Source: Spirochaetota bacterium (GTDB lineage: Bacteria > Spirochaetota > Spirochaetia > Treponematales > Rectinemataceae). From it: 64,000 nucleotides of DNA. Where the stretch lies: NCBI GenBank assembly GCA_029265255.1, contig JAJUJQ010000001.1:496001-560000 (forward strand). Reading direction: 5' to 3'. Made by a program: the position numbers and the translations under genes. Within the stretch, counting starts at the first letter, position 1; each line of letters begins with the position of its first letter. The notes beneath the pieces are model-generated. The model did no database searches. It was not told the origin of the DNA and saw only the letters and a list, made by a program, of their open reading frames with translations. Positions 32,601 to 42,700 of this stretch are shown one piece after another.

Positions 32601-33890
32601 CTATGGCAGGTATTTGCGAGGATCAACCGCCTTTCCGTTTAAAAACAGACTGAAATGCAGATGAGGGCCGGTACTCTGCCCCGTATTCCCCGAACGACCG
32701 ACCAGCTCACCCTGATTCACGCGTGTGCCCTTCCTGACGAGAATTGAATCAAGGTGCGCATAGAGAGACTGAAGCCCGCCCGAATGCCGCAAGATCACAT
32801 AGTTTCCGAAAACCGCATTATATCCTGTGTCTGCAACGGTTCCATCCCGTGTCGCTTTGACGCTTGTTCCGCGATTCATGACAATGTCGATTGCGGAATG
32901 GAACGTACGTGACCCACTGAACGGATTTGATCGGTAGCCAAAGGGGGAGGAGATTACGCCCCGCGCGGGCCAGATGAAGGTATCACCGTAGAAATTGGTT
33001 TTTGCCGAAGCGCTTAGGCGAGCATTTGGTATGAAAATGCGTTCTCCAGCCCGGAGTGTCGTCGATTCGAGATTATTAGCATCGACGATCTTCGTGATAT
33101 CGATTCGATATGCCCGGGCGATGACGGAGAGGTTTTCGTTCTTCCTGACCGTATGGAAAATGCCGTTCATGTTCGGCACTTTAAGGACTTTTCCGGGTTT
33201 GAGCTGATTTTTAGATGTCAGCGCGTTCGCTGATATCAAGGTGTCCTCCCAGATGCCGAAACGACGGGCGATAGTCTGGACCGTGTCTCCCCGGCGAACG
33301 TTGTAGCTGCGTTCCACAAGAATAGAGGGGAGTGGTGGAAGATCTGCAGCGTCTGCGATGTCAGCGGCAGGTTCGGGTTCCAGCATGGTCATGAGCGCTT
33401 GCTGCGCCGAATCCTCATTCGGAAGTGAGAGTGCCGGGTGGGTGTTGGATATAAGCGATACCGCGCCTATCGCGACCCCCGCGGTACCAAGAATCAATAC
33501 GAAGGCCAGCAATAGTCGCCTCATGCTCTCCTTGTGCGCGAGAATTGGCTGATGTAACGATCGCACAAACGCTTCTTTTGCGTCGATATTTAGGAATTTC
33601 GCGGCATGTTCTTTGAAGTCGGTCATGGGAGGAAACACGCCGCTATTTGGTTTTCTCTGAGTGCGCGTTGCTCCCTTTGCCGGATTACGTACAATATCCC
33701 GAAAGAATCGTAGCCGGAACGAAGAACCGTGCGCCCGTTTTTTGGAAACGACAGGGGGACCGCTGAGCATGTCGCCGGAGATGATGGAACAGAGCGGCTG
33801 ATGAAGAACTGACATCGCTTCGGAGATATCTCCCGTTGCCTTCTTTTCGCGTTCGAGTACCGCTTCCCCGCTATCCGTATTGATTGCCAT
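32601..33890 (-). CDS. LysM / M23 peptidoglycan endopeptidase, membrane-anchored
   Basis: A 429-residue envelope protein: a basic cytosolic N-terminus of about 120 residues, one transmembrane helix (LLLAFVLILGTAGVAIGAV), a short linker, two LysM peptidoglycan-binding modules (YNVRRGDTVQTIARRFG... and HTVRKNENLSVIARAY...), and a C-terminal M23 domain with the zinc ligands in FHSAIDI and GPHLHFS. It should cut or scaffold peptidoglycan cross-links. I start at the Met of MAINTDSG (33890), since the longer frame would overlap the divergent lepB start. It sits back to back with lepB and ftsI, consistent with a wall-growth cluster. Confidence 0.88.
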   Translation of the reverse strand: MAINTDSGEAVLEREKKATGDISEAMSVLHQPLCSIISGDMLSGPPVVSKKRAHGSSFRLRFFRDIVRNPAKGATRTQRKPNSGVFPPMTDFKEHAAKFLNIDAKEAFVRSLHQPILAHKESMRRLLLAFVLILGTAGVAIGAVSLISNTHPALSLPNEDSAQQALMTMLEPEPAADIADAADLPPLPSILVERSYNVRRGDTVQTIARRFGIWEDTLISANALTSKNQLKPGKVLKVPNMNGIFHTVRKNENLSVIARAYRIDITKIVDANNLESTTLRAGERIFIPNARLSASAKTNFYGDTFIWPARGVISSPFGYRSNPFSGSRTFHSAIDIVMNRGTSVKATRDGTVADTGYNAVFGNYVILRHSGGLQSLYAHLDSILVRKGTRVNQGELVGRSGNTGQSTGPHLHFSLFLNGKAVDPRKYLP

Positions 33891-33968
33891 GGCTTCTCTT
33901 GTATCGGCAGAAATTGTCCGATAATTTAGCTGGTACGATCCACCTTCGCCTAAAAGGATACTGCTTGC

Positions 33969-34397
33969 ATGCATGGTACCAGTTCAAGCCGGTCACTGCG
34001 ATTTTTCGACAGGACTTTCAGGATAGTGCTGGCTGTCGCGCTGATCGCGCTCGTGGCACGGACTTTAGTGGTCGATGCGGCAATCGTGGAAGGCAAATCC
34101 ATGCTCCCACGATATAAGGGAGGGGAGGTTATCCTCATATTCAAAGCAGCGTACGGTGTCCGGCTGACCGGCCGATATCTTGTCCACTGGGCAGATCCAT
34201 TGCAGGGAGATGTCGTTGCCGCGGTGAGGCCCGACCGGAAGGAGATTGTCATTAAAAGAATAGGAGAAATAAGGCGGGAAGGGGAGACGGTTCGATTTTT
34301 TCTCATTGGAGACAACGCCATCGAATCAATTGACTCCAGAGACTTCGGACCAGTGTCTTTCGACCATATCATCGGGCGAGTCGCGCCACAGAGGTAG
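33969..34397 (+). CDS. lepB: Signal peptidase I
   Basis: A short (142-residue) S26 leader peptidase that removes signal peptides on the outer face of the inner membrane. One transmembrane helix (VLAVALIALVARTLVV) precedes the catalytic Ser in VEGKSMLP; the general-base Lys is in IVIKRIGEI, and box E reads GDNAIESIDSRDFG. The second transmembrane helix and large insert of proteobacterial LepB are missing, as in small Gram-positive-type enzymes. AAGGA lies about ten bases before the ATG. Seven bases separate it from the penicillin-binding protein gene. Confidence 0.92.
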   Translation: MHGTSSSRSLRFFDRTFRIVLAVALIALVARTLVVDAAIVEGKSMLPRYKGGEVILIFKAAYGVRLTGRYLVHWADPLQGDVVAAVRPDRKEIVIKRIGEIRREGETVRFFLIGDNAIESIDSRDFGPVSFDHIIGRVAPQR

Positions 34398-34403
34398 GTT
34401 CCA

Positions 34404-36281
34404 ATGCAGCAGTATCTCCGCAAGCTCGGAGAGCAATGGCGGCTTTTAGTTATTGCCGTTTTTTTCGCTTTGTCCGGTCTCATCATTCTTGTTCGATACG
34501 GCCAGCTTGCACTTCAGGGTGAAAAAGGCCAGACGATGACCAGAACGCCCGCGATCGAACGGGGAAGAATCTTAGATCGCAATGGCAATGTGCTTGCCTT
34601 CGACATTCCAAAATTCAATCTGGCCGTGCGCAAGAATGAGATCGACCCGAACCGTATTGCGGGAAACCTTCGCATGGTGTCAGGGATAACTGGTATTGCA
34701 GTTTACGATCTTGAAAAGAAAATCCGCGATTCGGAGCAGAATTTTATCTATCTGGCGAAACGTCTCGATACCGATGCAGTTCGGCCTCTGCAGGAACGGG
34801 CTGAAAAAGGGGAACTGGGTGGCTTTATCATCGAGGAGACAAGCGGCAGGATCTATCCGGAAGGCCGTCTGGCTTCTCATCTGATAGGATTTGCGGGTGA
34901 GGGAAACAAAGGCCTGGAAGGAATAGAATATCGCTATGAAAGAGAACTCGCCGGCACAGATTCGGACCAGGCACGAGGTCAAGATATCTATCTGACCATA
35001 GACGCTCGTCTTCAGTTCGCGCTGGAGCGGATAGCTCGCAATGCCTATGTCGAACATAAAGCCGAATCGGTTTTTATTCTTGCTATGGATGTCAATTCGG
35101 GTGAAGTGCTGGCGTACGTACAAATGCCGGATTTCGATCCGAACAACTTTAGCGATTCGCGCGAAAGTGAGAGGGAGGATCGTCTTTCGATCTATTCCTA
35201 TGAACCGGGGAGCGTGTTCAAGGTGTTCTCAATGGCTTCCATACTTGACGCAGGGCTCATTACACCACGAACCACCTTCTATTGTGATGGCGCCTACCAC
35301 CGCACACTTCCTTCTGGTGAGAAGGTAGCCATTCGCTGTCTGCATGTCCACGGCGCACAGGACCTCGCGGGAATACTAGCCCAGAGCTGTAATGCAGGGG
35401 TTGGATATGCATCGGACCGGATGGAGGCGAAGGCATTCTATGAACGATTGCGCGGTTTTGGATTCGGACAGAAAACCGGCGCAGGCTCTCCAGGCGAGAA
35501 CCCGGGCAGCATCCGCGAACCGGCTCAGTGGTCTGCTAGAACCAAACCGACTATTGCCATCGGTCAGGAAGTCATGGTGACCGCGCTTCAAATGGTGGCT
35601 GCCGCTTCTGCCATCGGAAATGGCGGCATCCTGCTCGCGCCACAAACCGTTCATCGGATCCGGAAAGCCGATGGTCAGGATACCTATGTTCATCAGCCTG
35701 CAGTGCTCAGACGGGTCATTGCTCCTGAAACCTCCAAAGCAATTCTCAGTGCCATGGAGAGCGCAGCGAGTCTCGAAGGGACCGGTTGGCGCGCCAAGGT
35801 GCCCGATGTGCGCATGGCTGTTAAGACCGGAACTGCCCAGATGATCGATAAAAAAACCCGTTCATATTCTGATACCGATTTTATTGCAAGCACGTTGGGT
35901 ATCCTGCCAGCTGATAATCCGCGTCTGGCCCTTTATGTCGCTATCGTGAAGCCGAAAGGTGTCTCCTATCTCGGAGGGCAGATTGCCGCGCCAATACTGA
36001 GAGAATCGGCGGAAGCCGCGCTCAGCATCTTACCCATTCCCCGGGGCAAAAGTCCGCCGATACTTCATAATGGTGTTGTGACGCTGGAGCCGTGGATGCC
36101 TGCGCAGATCGGCACTCGGATGCCCGATCTGAAAGGCTATTCCAAACGTCAGCTCCTGCCGCTTCTGTTGCGTGATGACATCAAAGTCATCATCGAGGGG
36201 GATGGATACGTCATTTCTCAGGTTCCGGAGCCGGGAGCCGGCGTGGAGGCTGGCACAAGCATCATCCTTCGGCTACAATAG
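34404..36281 (+). CDS. ftsI: Penicillin-binding protein, FtsI/PBP2 class B, with PASTA domain
   Basis: A 625-residue class B transpeptidase that cross-links peptidoglycan. One N-terminal membrane anchor (LLVIAVFFALSGLIILV) is followed by the dimerisation domain starting ERGRILDRNGNVLA. The catalytic Ser is in YEPGSVFKVFS (SxxK), the SxN motif is in AQSCNAGVG, and KTGTAQ is the third motif. A single PASTA domain ends the protein (MPDLKGYSKRQLLPLL... to GTSIILRLQ). It resembles SpoVD/FtsI rather than the elongation PBP2, so a septal role is likely but inferred. Downstream of lepB in the same direction. Confidence 0.92.
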   Translation: MQQYLRKLGEQWRLLVIAVFFALSGLIILVRYGQLALQGEKGQTMTRTPAIERGRILDRNGNVLAFDIPKFNLAVRKNEIDPNRIAGNLRMVSGITGIAVYDLEKKIRDSEQNFIYLAKRLDTDAVRPLQERAEKGELGGFIIEETSGRIYPEGRLASHLIGFAGEGNKGLEGIEYRYERELAGTDSDQARGQDIYLTIDARLQFALERIARNAYVEHKAESVFILAMDVNSGEVLAYVQMPDFDPNNFSDSRESEREDRLSIYSYEPGSVFKVFSMASILDAGLITPRTTFYCDGAYHRTLPSGEKVAIRCLHVHGAQDLAGILAQSCNAGVGYASDRMEAKAFYERLRGFGFGQKTGAGSPGENPGSIREPAQWSARTKPTIAIGQEVMVTALQMVAAASAIGNGGILLAPQTVHRIRKADGQDTYVHQPAVLRRVIAPETSKAILSAMESAASLEGTGWRAKVPDVRMAVKTGTAQMIDKKTRSYSDTDFIASTLGILPADNPRLALYVAIVKPKGVSYLGGQIAAPILRESAEAALSILPIPRGKSPPILHNGVVTLEPWMPAQIGTRMPDLKGYSKRQLLPLLLRDDIKVIIEGDGYVISQVPEPGAGVEAGTSIILRLQ

Positions 36282-36313
36282 CGCATTCAATCATTAGGTC
36301 AGGGGACAATGCG

Positions 36314-36877
36314 ATGACGCGGGAAGAAGCCATTGTACTATGGAGAACGTGGAACAACGACGAATCATTGTTCCGGCACGCGCTGTCGGTGGAAGCCACC
36401 ATGCGGCATTTTGCCCGACGTTATGGTGAAGACGAAGAATATTGGGGACTGGTCGGCCTTCTTCATGACATCGACTATCAGCGCTATCCGGAAGAGCATC
36501 TGCGCCACGCGAGGGAAATACTTGCTTCCGCTGGATTCGACGAAGCATTCATCAGGTCGGTAGAAAGTCATGGGTGGAACATTTGTACCGACGTGGAGCC
36601 GATACATATCATGGAAAAGGTCCTGTTCGCCACTGACGAGCTGACCGGTTTCATTGCTGCATGCGCCTATGTGAGGCCTTCACGGAGTGTCCTTGACATG
36701 GAAGTCAAATCCGTCAGAAAAAAATGGGGCTCAGCGGCGTTTGCCGCGGGAGTGCGCCGCCAGGTCATAGAAGAAGGGGCCCGGATGCTTGGCATGCCAC
36801 TCGAGGAGCTGATCGGAGAAACGATTCATGCGCTGCGCTCGGTAGCAGCTGAGGTAGGGCTCAAGGGCAATCTCTGA
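36314..36877 (+). CDS. HD-domain hydrolase
   Basis: A 187-residue HD-superfamily protein: H of FRHALSVEATM, the HD pair in LLHDIDYQRYPEEH, a further His in SHGW and an Asp in FATDELTGF, as in HDIG-type phosphohydrolases without a second domain. Substrate unknown (nucleotides are usual). Start supported by AGGGG before the ATG. It sits 32 bases after ftsI and may belong to that transcript. Confidence 0.85.
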   Translation: MTREEAIVLWRTWNNDESLFRHALSVEATMRHFARRYGEDEEYWGLVGLLHDIDYQRYPEEHLRHAREILASAGFDEAFIRSVESHGWNICTDVEPIHIMEKVLFATDELTGFIAACAYVRPSRSVLDMEVKSVRKKWGSAAFAAGVRRQVIEEGARMLGMPLEELIGETIHALRSVAAEVGLKGNL

Positions 36878-36948
36878 GTCACCATAGTATTGAATCCCTT
36901 TGGCGGCGCCTTAGGGCTGCCAGACTACGACTGTAGCAGGAATGACAA

Positions 36949-38274
36949 ATGCTTGAGAAAATCACCGAAACCTTTTCCGATGTAGTCCGCACGATCAGCG
37001 GCAAATCTTCCATTACTGAACGGAATGTCGAGGAAGCGCTCGACCGGATTAAAATGGCGCTCCTCGAAGCGGACGTGAATGTCCGCGTGGTGCGTCGATT
37101 CATCAACGGCGCTCTGGAGGAAGCGCGTGGCGAGAAGGTGCTTCGCTCGGTCACACCAGGACAGCAATTCATCAAAATCGTGTACGATCGCATGGTCGCG
37201 CTGCTGGGTGATGAGCGACAAGACCTGCTCCTCAAGGGCCCGGATACCCAGAGTGTCATACTGCTCTTAGGCCTCCAGGGTTCCGGAAAAACGACCACTG
37301 CTGCCAAACTCGGTTCCTTGCTCAAGAAGAAGGGCCGAAAGGTCCTGCTGGTTGCGTGTGACCTTGTACGACCCGCGGCGATTGAGCAGCTCGCTGTGCT
37401 TGCTGGGCAGGCGGGTCTGGACATCCATCGTGAGGACACCAGAGATCCGGTACAGGTCGCCCGCAATGCCCTCGTGCGGGCACGGAAGGAAGGCCACGAT
37501 ACAGTCATTATCGATACCGCGGGGCGCCTTCAGATTGACGATGCCCTCATGCAGGAGCTTGTACGGATTCGCGATGCGGTTTCCCCTGTGGAGAGCCTCC
37601 TCGTCGCTGACGCGATGACCGGGCAGGCAGCGGTTGATATCGCAAAGACCTTTGATGAGCGGGTGGGCATCACGGGAGTTATCCTTACCAAATTTGATTC
37701 CGACACGCGTGGCGGTGCCGCGCTCTCGCTGAAATCCATTACCGGCAAGGCAATCAAATGGATTGGCGTGGGCGAGCGACTCGATGGACTTGAGCCCTTC
37801 TATCCCGATCGGATCGCGAACCGCATTCTCGGTATGGGTGACATCGTCTCGCTCGTCGAGAAAGCCCAGCAGGTGTATGACCAGAAAGAAGCCTTGGAAC
37901 TGGAACGCAAGCTAAGCCAGGAAACGTTCACTCTCGAGGATTATCTCGAGCAGATCAGAAAGGTCAAGAAAATGGGTTCAGTCAAATCCATGCTCGAGAT
38001 GATTCCGGGGCTTGCGGGTCAGATCGACGAAGAACGGATCGACCTCGATGAGATGAAACGCGAAGAGGCTATCATCCTGTCGATGACGAAGAAAGAACGA
38101 CAGAACTTTCTCATCATCGGGCCTTCCCGACGAACCCGCATCGCACGTGGCAGCGGAACCTCGGTGGCAGAAGTCAATCGCCTGCTCAAAAAATTTGAGA
38201 AGAGCCGATCCATGATGAAGAAGATGGTCAAGAACAAAGGCGCCATGGCCAAATTCCTGGGCGGTCAAAGCTAA
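36949..38274 (+). CDS. ffh: Signal recognition particle protein Ffh
   Basis: A 441-residue SRP54 GTPase that binds signal sequences and SRP RNA and delivers ribosomes to FtsY. The N domain (about 1-85) is followed by the G domain with GLQGSGKTTTAAKLG, the insertion-box region DTAGRLQID, and TKFDSDTRGGAALS. The Met-rich M domain (about 300-441) contains the RNA-binding segment IIGPSRRTRIARGSGTS and MMKKMVKN. Full length. The SRP RNA gene itself was not found here. Confidence 0.97.
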   Translation: MLEKITETFSDVVRTISGKSSITERNVEEALDRIKMALLEADVNVRVVRRFINGALEEARGEKVLRSVTPGQQFIKIVYDRMVALLGDERQDLLLKGPDTQSVILLLGLQGSGKTTTAAKLGSLLKKKGRKVLLVACDLVRPAAIEQLAVLAGQAGLDIHREDTRDPVQVARNALVRARKEGHDTVIIDTAGRLQIDDALMQELVRIRDAVSPVESLLVADAMTGQAAVDIAKTFDERVGITGVILTKFDSDTRGGAALSLKSITGKAIKWIGVGERLDGLEPFYPDRIANRILGMGDIVSLVEKAQQVYDQKEALELERKLSQETFTLEDYLEQIRKVKKMGSVKSMLEMIPGLAGQIDEERIDLDEMKREEAIILSMTKKERQNFLIIGPSRRTRIARGSGTSVAEVNRLLKKFEKSRSMMKKMVKNKGAMAKFLGGQS

Positions 38275-38293
38275 TTTTGAACCACCGGACCCC

Positions 38294-38322
38294 TTTACAT
38301 CTTTTATCGATTCGGCTATAGT
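38294..38322 (+). promoter_or_regulatory. Promoter of rpmB
   Basis: TTTACA (38294-38299), 17-base spacer, TATAGT (38317-38322), each one mismatch from consensus; a leader of about 22 bases with GGGAG precedes the rpmB ATG. Confidence 0.6.
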
Positions 38323-38350
38323 TGCGCGACTACCGTGATGGGAGACTACT

Positions 38351-38542
38351 ATGTCGAGAGTATGTGAAATTTGCGGCAAGAAAACGCTTTTCGGAAATAA
38401 TGTTTCTCACGCGAAAAACAGGACACGCCGCACTTGGCTGCCCAACCTTATCGATGTTCGCACGCTTGAAAATGGGGCTATCCGGCATGTAAGAGTATGC
38501 GCGCGATGCCTCAAGGCTGGAAAAGTCGAAAAATACGTGTGA
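38351..38542 (+). CDS. rpmB: 50S ribosomal protein L28
   Basis: A 63-residue ribosomal protein L28. It begins [16 protein letters not shown] and continues [16 protein letters not shown], with a second pair in [10 protein letters not shown], so the Cys-pair (zinc-binding) form is kept. It is a single-gene unit with its own promoter and terminator. Confidence 0.97.
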   Translation: MSRVCEICGKKTLFGNNVSHAKNRTRRTWLPNLIDVRTLENGAIRHVRVCARCLKAGKVEKYV

Positions 38543-38595
38543 GAAGTTGATTTATTCCTAGTATATAGTGTACCTGCCGTAACTGCAGCTGCAAG

Positions 38596-38620
38596 AAGCC
38601 GCCTTTGAGCGGCTTTTTTT
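38596..38620 (+). terminator. Rho-independent terminator of rpmB
   Basis: AAGCCGC / GCGGCTT stem with a six-base CTTTGA loop followed by a run of T (38596-38620), 53 bases after the rpmB stop. Confidence 0.92.
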
Positions 38621-38719
38621 ATTGCTATTTGAAATGGAGCTGCAATGCAATCCCTTCTTCAGCATGCATCTCCCTGTGCCGATAAATTGATGATGCTCTA
38701 TATGCGGAAAGGAAATCTC

Positions 38720-39691
38720 ATGAACCGTGGAATCGCGCGAATAACTGTGATGTGCCTCTTCTTTCATGTGATTCTCAGCCTTGTGGACGCTGGCGCTTCC
38801 GAGCCACCCTCGTATCGGCTCTTTCCTGCTCTCTACAGGAAAGAAAACGCAGGGCGTGTCGATCAGACAATGAGTCTTGCCAATTATCAATCCAGCGGTG
38901 GTTTTCTCTGGGATCGCATTCCGCTGATCGCCAACAATACCATTATCGCATATTACGGAAGCCCCGCATCGGAACGCATGGGCATTCTTGGCCGGTATCC
39001 CAAGGAGGACATCGCTCGCATGGTCAAGGAGACCGCTCGGTTGTACAACGAAGCAAATGGCCGAGACGGCGTGATCCCCGCATTCTATATCATTTACGGG
39101 ACCTGCTGGCCGGGCGGGGAAATTGGATATCTTGAGGAAAAAACCCTGCTTGAGTATATCCGCTTTGCCCAACAGGAAGGCATGCTGGTGTTTGTTGACC
39201 ATCAGATTGGAAAGTACTCCGTGAGAGAAGCGATGGAAAGAATACTTCCTTTCCTGAGGTTCCCGAATGTACATCTGGCAATAGACCCGGAATGGCGTAC
39301 CCTCAAACCCATGAGGGAAATCGGCTCCATAACCGCTTCGGAACTCAATGAAGCACAGGACATCATGCAGGAATACATTGAACGAAACGGTATTTCTGGC
39401 ATACGGATGCTCGTGGTACATCAGTTTGCGGACAAGATGATCCAATCAAGGCCAGAAGTAAGAGCGCATCGGGACAGAGTCATTCTCATCCATACCGCAG
39501 ATGGGTTCGGTGCTCCCGATGTCAAAAAAGCGACGTATCGACGCAACGCGAGTGCGGACAATATGCCAGTGAAGGGATTCAAGCTGTTCTTCAAATCGGC
39601 GTTTCCACTGGCCGGATTCGACGAGCCCCTGATGACTCCTTCGGAGGTACTGCAGCTCGATCCCCGTCCGAGCCTGATACTCTATCAATGA
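38720..39691 (+). CDS. Exported protein of unknown function, possible TIM-barrel
   Basis: A 323-residue exported protein with a signal peptide (about residues 8-28, VMCLFFHVILSLVDAGASE). The mature part has IIAYYGSPASERMGILGRYP, then IYGTCWPGG, LVFVDHQIGKY, VHLAIDPEW and MLVVHQFADKMI, strands spaced like a TIM-barrel hydrolase; I recall similar unassigned lipoproteins in actinobacteria but cannot name the activity. The start at 38720 has AAAGGA seven bases upstream and yields the signal peptide directly; the longer frame does not. It lies before the giant repeat protein gene and may share its transcript. Confidence 0.65.
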   Translation: MNRGIARITVMCLFFHVILSLVDAGASEPPSYRLFPALYRKENAGRVDQTMSLANYQSSGGFLWDRIPLIANNTIIAYYGSPASERMGILGRYPKEDIARMVKETARLYNEANGRDGVIPAFYIIYGTCWPGGEIGYLEEKTLLEYIRFAQQEGMLVFVDHQIGKYSVREAMERILPFLRFPNVHLAIDPEWRTLKPMREIGSITASELNEAQDIMQEYIERNGISGIRMLVVHQFADKMIQSRPEVRAHRDRVILIHTADGFGAPDVKKATYRRNASADNMPVKGFKLFFKSAFPLAGFDEPLMTPSEVLQLDPRPSLILYQ

Positions 39692-39776
39692 AGGTGCCGG
39701 TGAATCCGACCGTGAAGAATCAGAGCGGCTGTGATAGATTGAGACTGAAGGCTTCTGTGCAAAAGGGAGAATGATG

Positions 39777-42700
39777 ATGAAAGGCCGAAGACTGAAAGGC
39801 ATTCTGATAACCTCTTTTCTGTTGATATTGTGCGGTTCAATATACGCCTACGATCCACCCGCTGGCGGCTCTCTACTTATGAGGGTGTTCAGCCCTTGGA
39901 CAATGGGCGCTGGCATGCCGGTTACCGAATCAGGCTGGACATACATGGATTTCTCCGCGCATCGGAATTCGCTGCAGATCCGGCGTCAGGCATCTGCCAA
40001 TGCTCCATGGGCCTTCGCAGCGAATCCTGCGTCTCCTGCGGTTCAGGAACTGACTGTGCTCGATCTTTCGGCTTCTCTCATCGCTGACAGCTCTTCAGGG
40101 TTGTCCATCACGGGAGGCGCGGCAGGCGCAGCATTCTCCCTCCCCAAACCATACGGTGTCTGGAGCGCCGCGTTCAGATTCTTTACCACGCCATCAAATC
40201 CTTCTGACATGCCGCTTGGCACGTTCGGATTGGCAGGGGCGGCTTTTTCCAAATCGATATCGGAGCATCTTTCGTTCGGCTCCTCTCTTTGGCTTGCTAT
40301 GGGAGGCAACGGGAGTTTTGGCTGGGGATTGTGGGCGGATTTCGGCATCATAAGGGAATTGGCCGATATCGGTTCTCCCGACAAGCCCATTCTCAGGAAC
40401 CCGAGGATCGGTGTTGTGATGCGGGGTATCGGTAAGGAATTCAACTACACCGCAGCGCCAGCGGGTATCGCGGGGGGTGCGGGTACTGCTACAGGATTCC
40501 CCGCCGCATTTACGCCAGGAATCGGATTCAGCGCCTCTCTTCCCGATTTCGACCGTCTGAGGCTCGGAATCCGGTGGGCATTAGATGTATTCGCCCCTTC
40601 GTTCAGCACCCTGGAACTGCAGACAGGATTATCTTTCCAATTTGGCGAGACGGTTACTGCAAGAGCGGCATGGGGATTCAACCTGTACGACCTGCAGCAG
40701 AATTCAGGCAGAAGCCTTCTTCCTTCACTTTCAATTTCCGGACGCGTTCCGCTTCATGGCGGAGCGGAAGCGACCACACGCAAGGCGTCATCTATTGCTC
40801 CCGCCCTTGGATATCAGCCGCTCTATGGCTCACTGTCGGCTCTGAGCCTGGGCGCTCAGATTGCCTATGGTCAGCCCGATCGAAGCGCCCCGGTGGTCGA
40901 GCTTGATCCTTCCATGCCGATTCGAGCACCGCTTTTCGTTTCCATCGGCAATGAGGGGGATACACGCACACTCAGTATTCCGGTGCGCATAAAGGATGCT
41001 AAGGAGGGAATTGGAGGATGGGAACTTCGTATTGTGGACCAGTCTGCTGCGTCGAAGGAGCCGATCAGAATCATACGAGGAGGCGCGCGTCCTCCTGCTC
41101 AGATTCGTTCTTTTTCAGATCTCAAGGCTGGTTTTGGATATGTTCGCAGACCGCTTGCCCCGATAGATGTCATTGAATGGGATGGAAAGGACAACAACGG
41201 ACGACCGGTCCCCGAAGGAGTCTATATCGCCAGCATCCAGGCCTGGGATGAGGCGGGAAACCAGAATACCGAACTCGATTCAAGTTTGATTATCGTGGTG
41301 GACCGTACACCACCTTCGGCAAATGCATGGGTTGTGTCCGAAGGCGGAGAAAATGGTGGACCATATTTCCTTAAGTTCACACCGGATGGGAGTGACCTGA
41401 AAATCGCGTTCAGGACCCAGGGCTCGGTCGAAGACACATGGAAATACGAAATCATCGACAAAGATGGGAGAGTTGTTCGAGCCTATGAAGACCGGCAGAG
41501 GTCCGCGCCGCTGGATTTTGTCTGGGATGGAACCGACGACAAAGGAAAGCGAGTGCCCGATGGATACTATCGTTTCAGACTGTCGAGCGCGGATGCCGCT
41601 GGCAACAAGGTTGAGCGGACAGTAGGAACCGAGAACGATCGCAACTTTTCTGATTGGGTTTACCTTGATTCCGCACGGCCAAAGGCTTCTATTGCCGCTG
41701 GCAGATCGGCACTGAGCCCCAACGACGACGGCGTCATGGATACGTTGCCGCTCGCCTTTGAATTCGAATCGCTTAGAAACCTTTCTACGTGGAAGTCATA
41801 TATAAGGGATCAGCAAGGAAACGAGATATGGAGCGCGTCAGGAGATGGCAAGACTGCCCCTCCTAAAGCACTCGATTTTTCGGGAAAGGATTCTGCAGGA
41901 CGTCGATTACCTGATGGGTATTATACGGCAGGGGTCATGGTGACCTATCGGAACGCGTATGAGCTAAGCACAGAATCCACGTCATTTCTTGTCGACGCGA
42001 CGCCTCCTTCTGGCGGCGTACGCCGTGATGATCCACGTGCTGTGTTCAGCCCTGATGGCGATGGGCAGCGGGATACCATGGCTTTTGCGTTGGAGAGTTC
42101 CACGGAAGAGACATGGGAACTTGCGGTGTTTGACATGAAAGGTTCCGTGATTCGGACGGAGCGATATCGCGAAAAGCTGCCTGAGCGATATATATGGGAT
42201 GGGAACGACGACACCGGCAAGCGCGCCGCCGACGGTCAGTATATGCTCAAGATATGGAGCACAGATGCGGCTGGCAATTCCTTCAGCGCGCAATCTGAAC
42301 CAGTGACAGTGGACACCAGAAGGCCGCAGGCGCAATTGGCTCTCGCAAGAGACGCATTCAGCCCGAATGATGACGGAATTGCGGATTATCTCGAAATGCG
42401 GATTTCTGTGGATGATACGCGCGGCCTCTCCAAATGGAAGCTCGAAGCGATGCGGGATACAAAGGAAAATGCCGGAGCGCAGGCGATTCTTCTGAAGGGA
42501 GATGGCAGCTCTCTTCCTCCTCCGCTGTGGCGTTTCGATGGGAAATCCTCGACAGGCCCTCTCGCGGAGGGAACTTACAGATTCATGCTGTCATATGAAT
42601 ACACGCACGGATGGTCAGGGGTTGTCATCAGTCAAGAATTTTCGATCGATACGACACCACCGCGCGCGCAGGTGGAGCGTTCTCTGGAGCACTTCAATCC

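Noticed and set aside
31425..33974. Longer N-termini of the sigma factor (to 32349) and the LysM protein (to 33974)
   Set aside because: The sigma extension would include the sigma-54 -12 element and lacks region 1.2-like sequence; the LysM extension overlaps the divergent lepB start.
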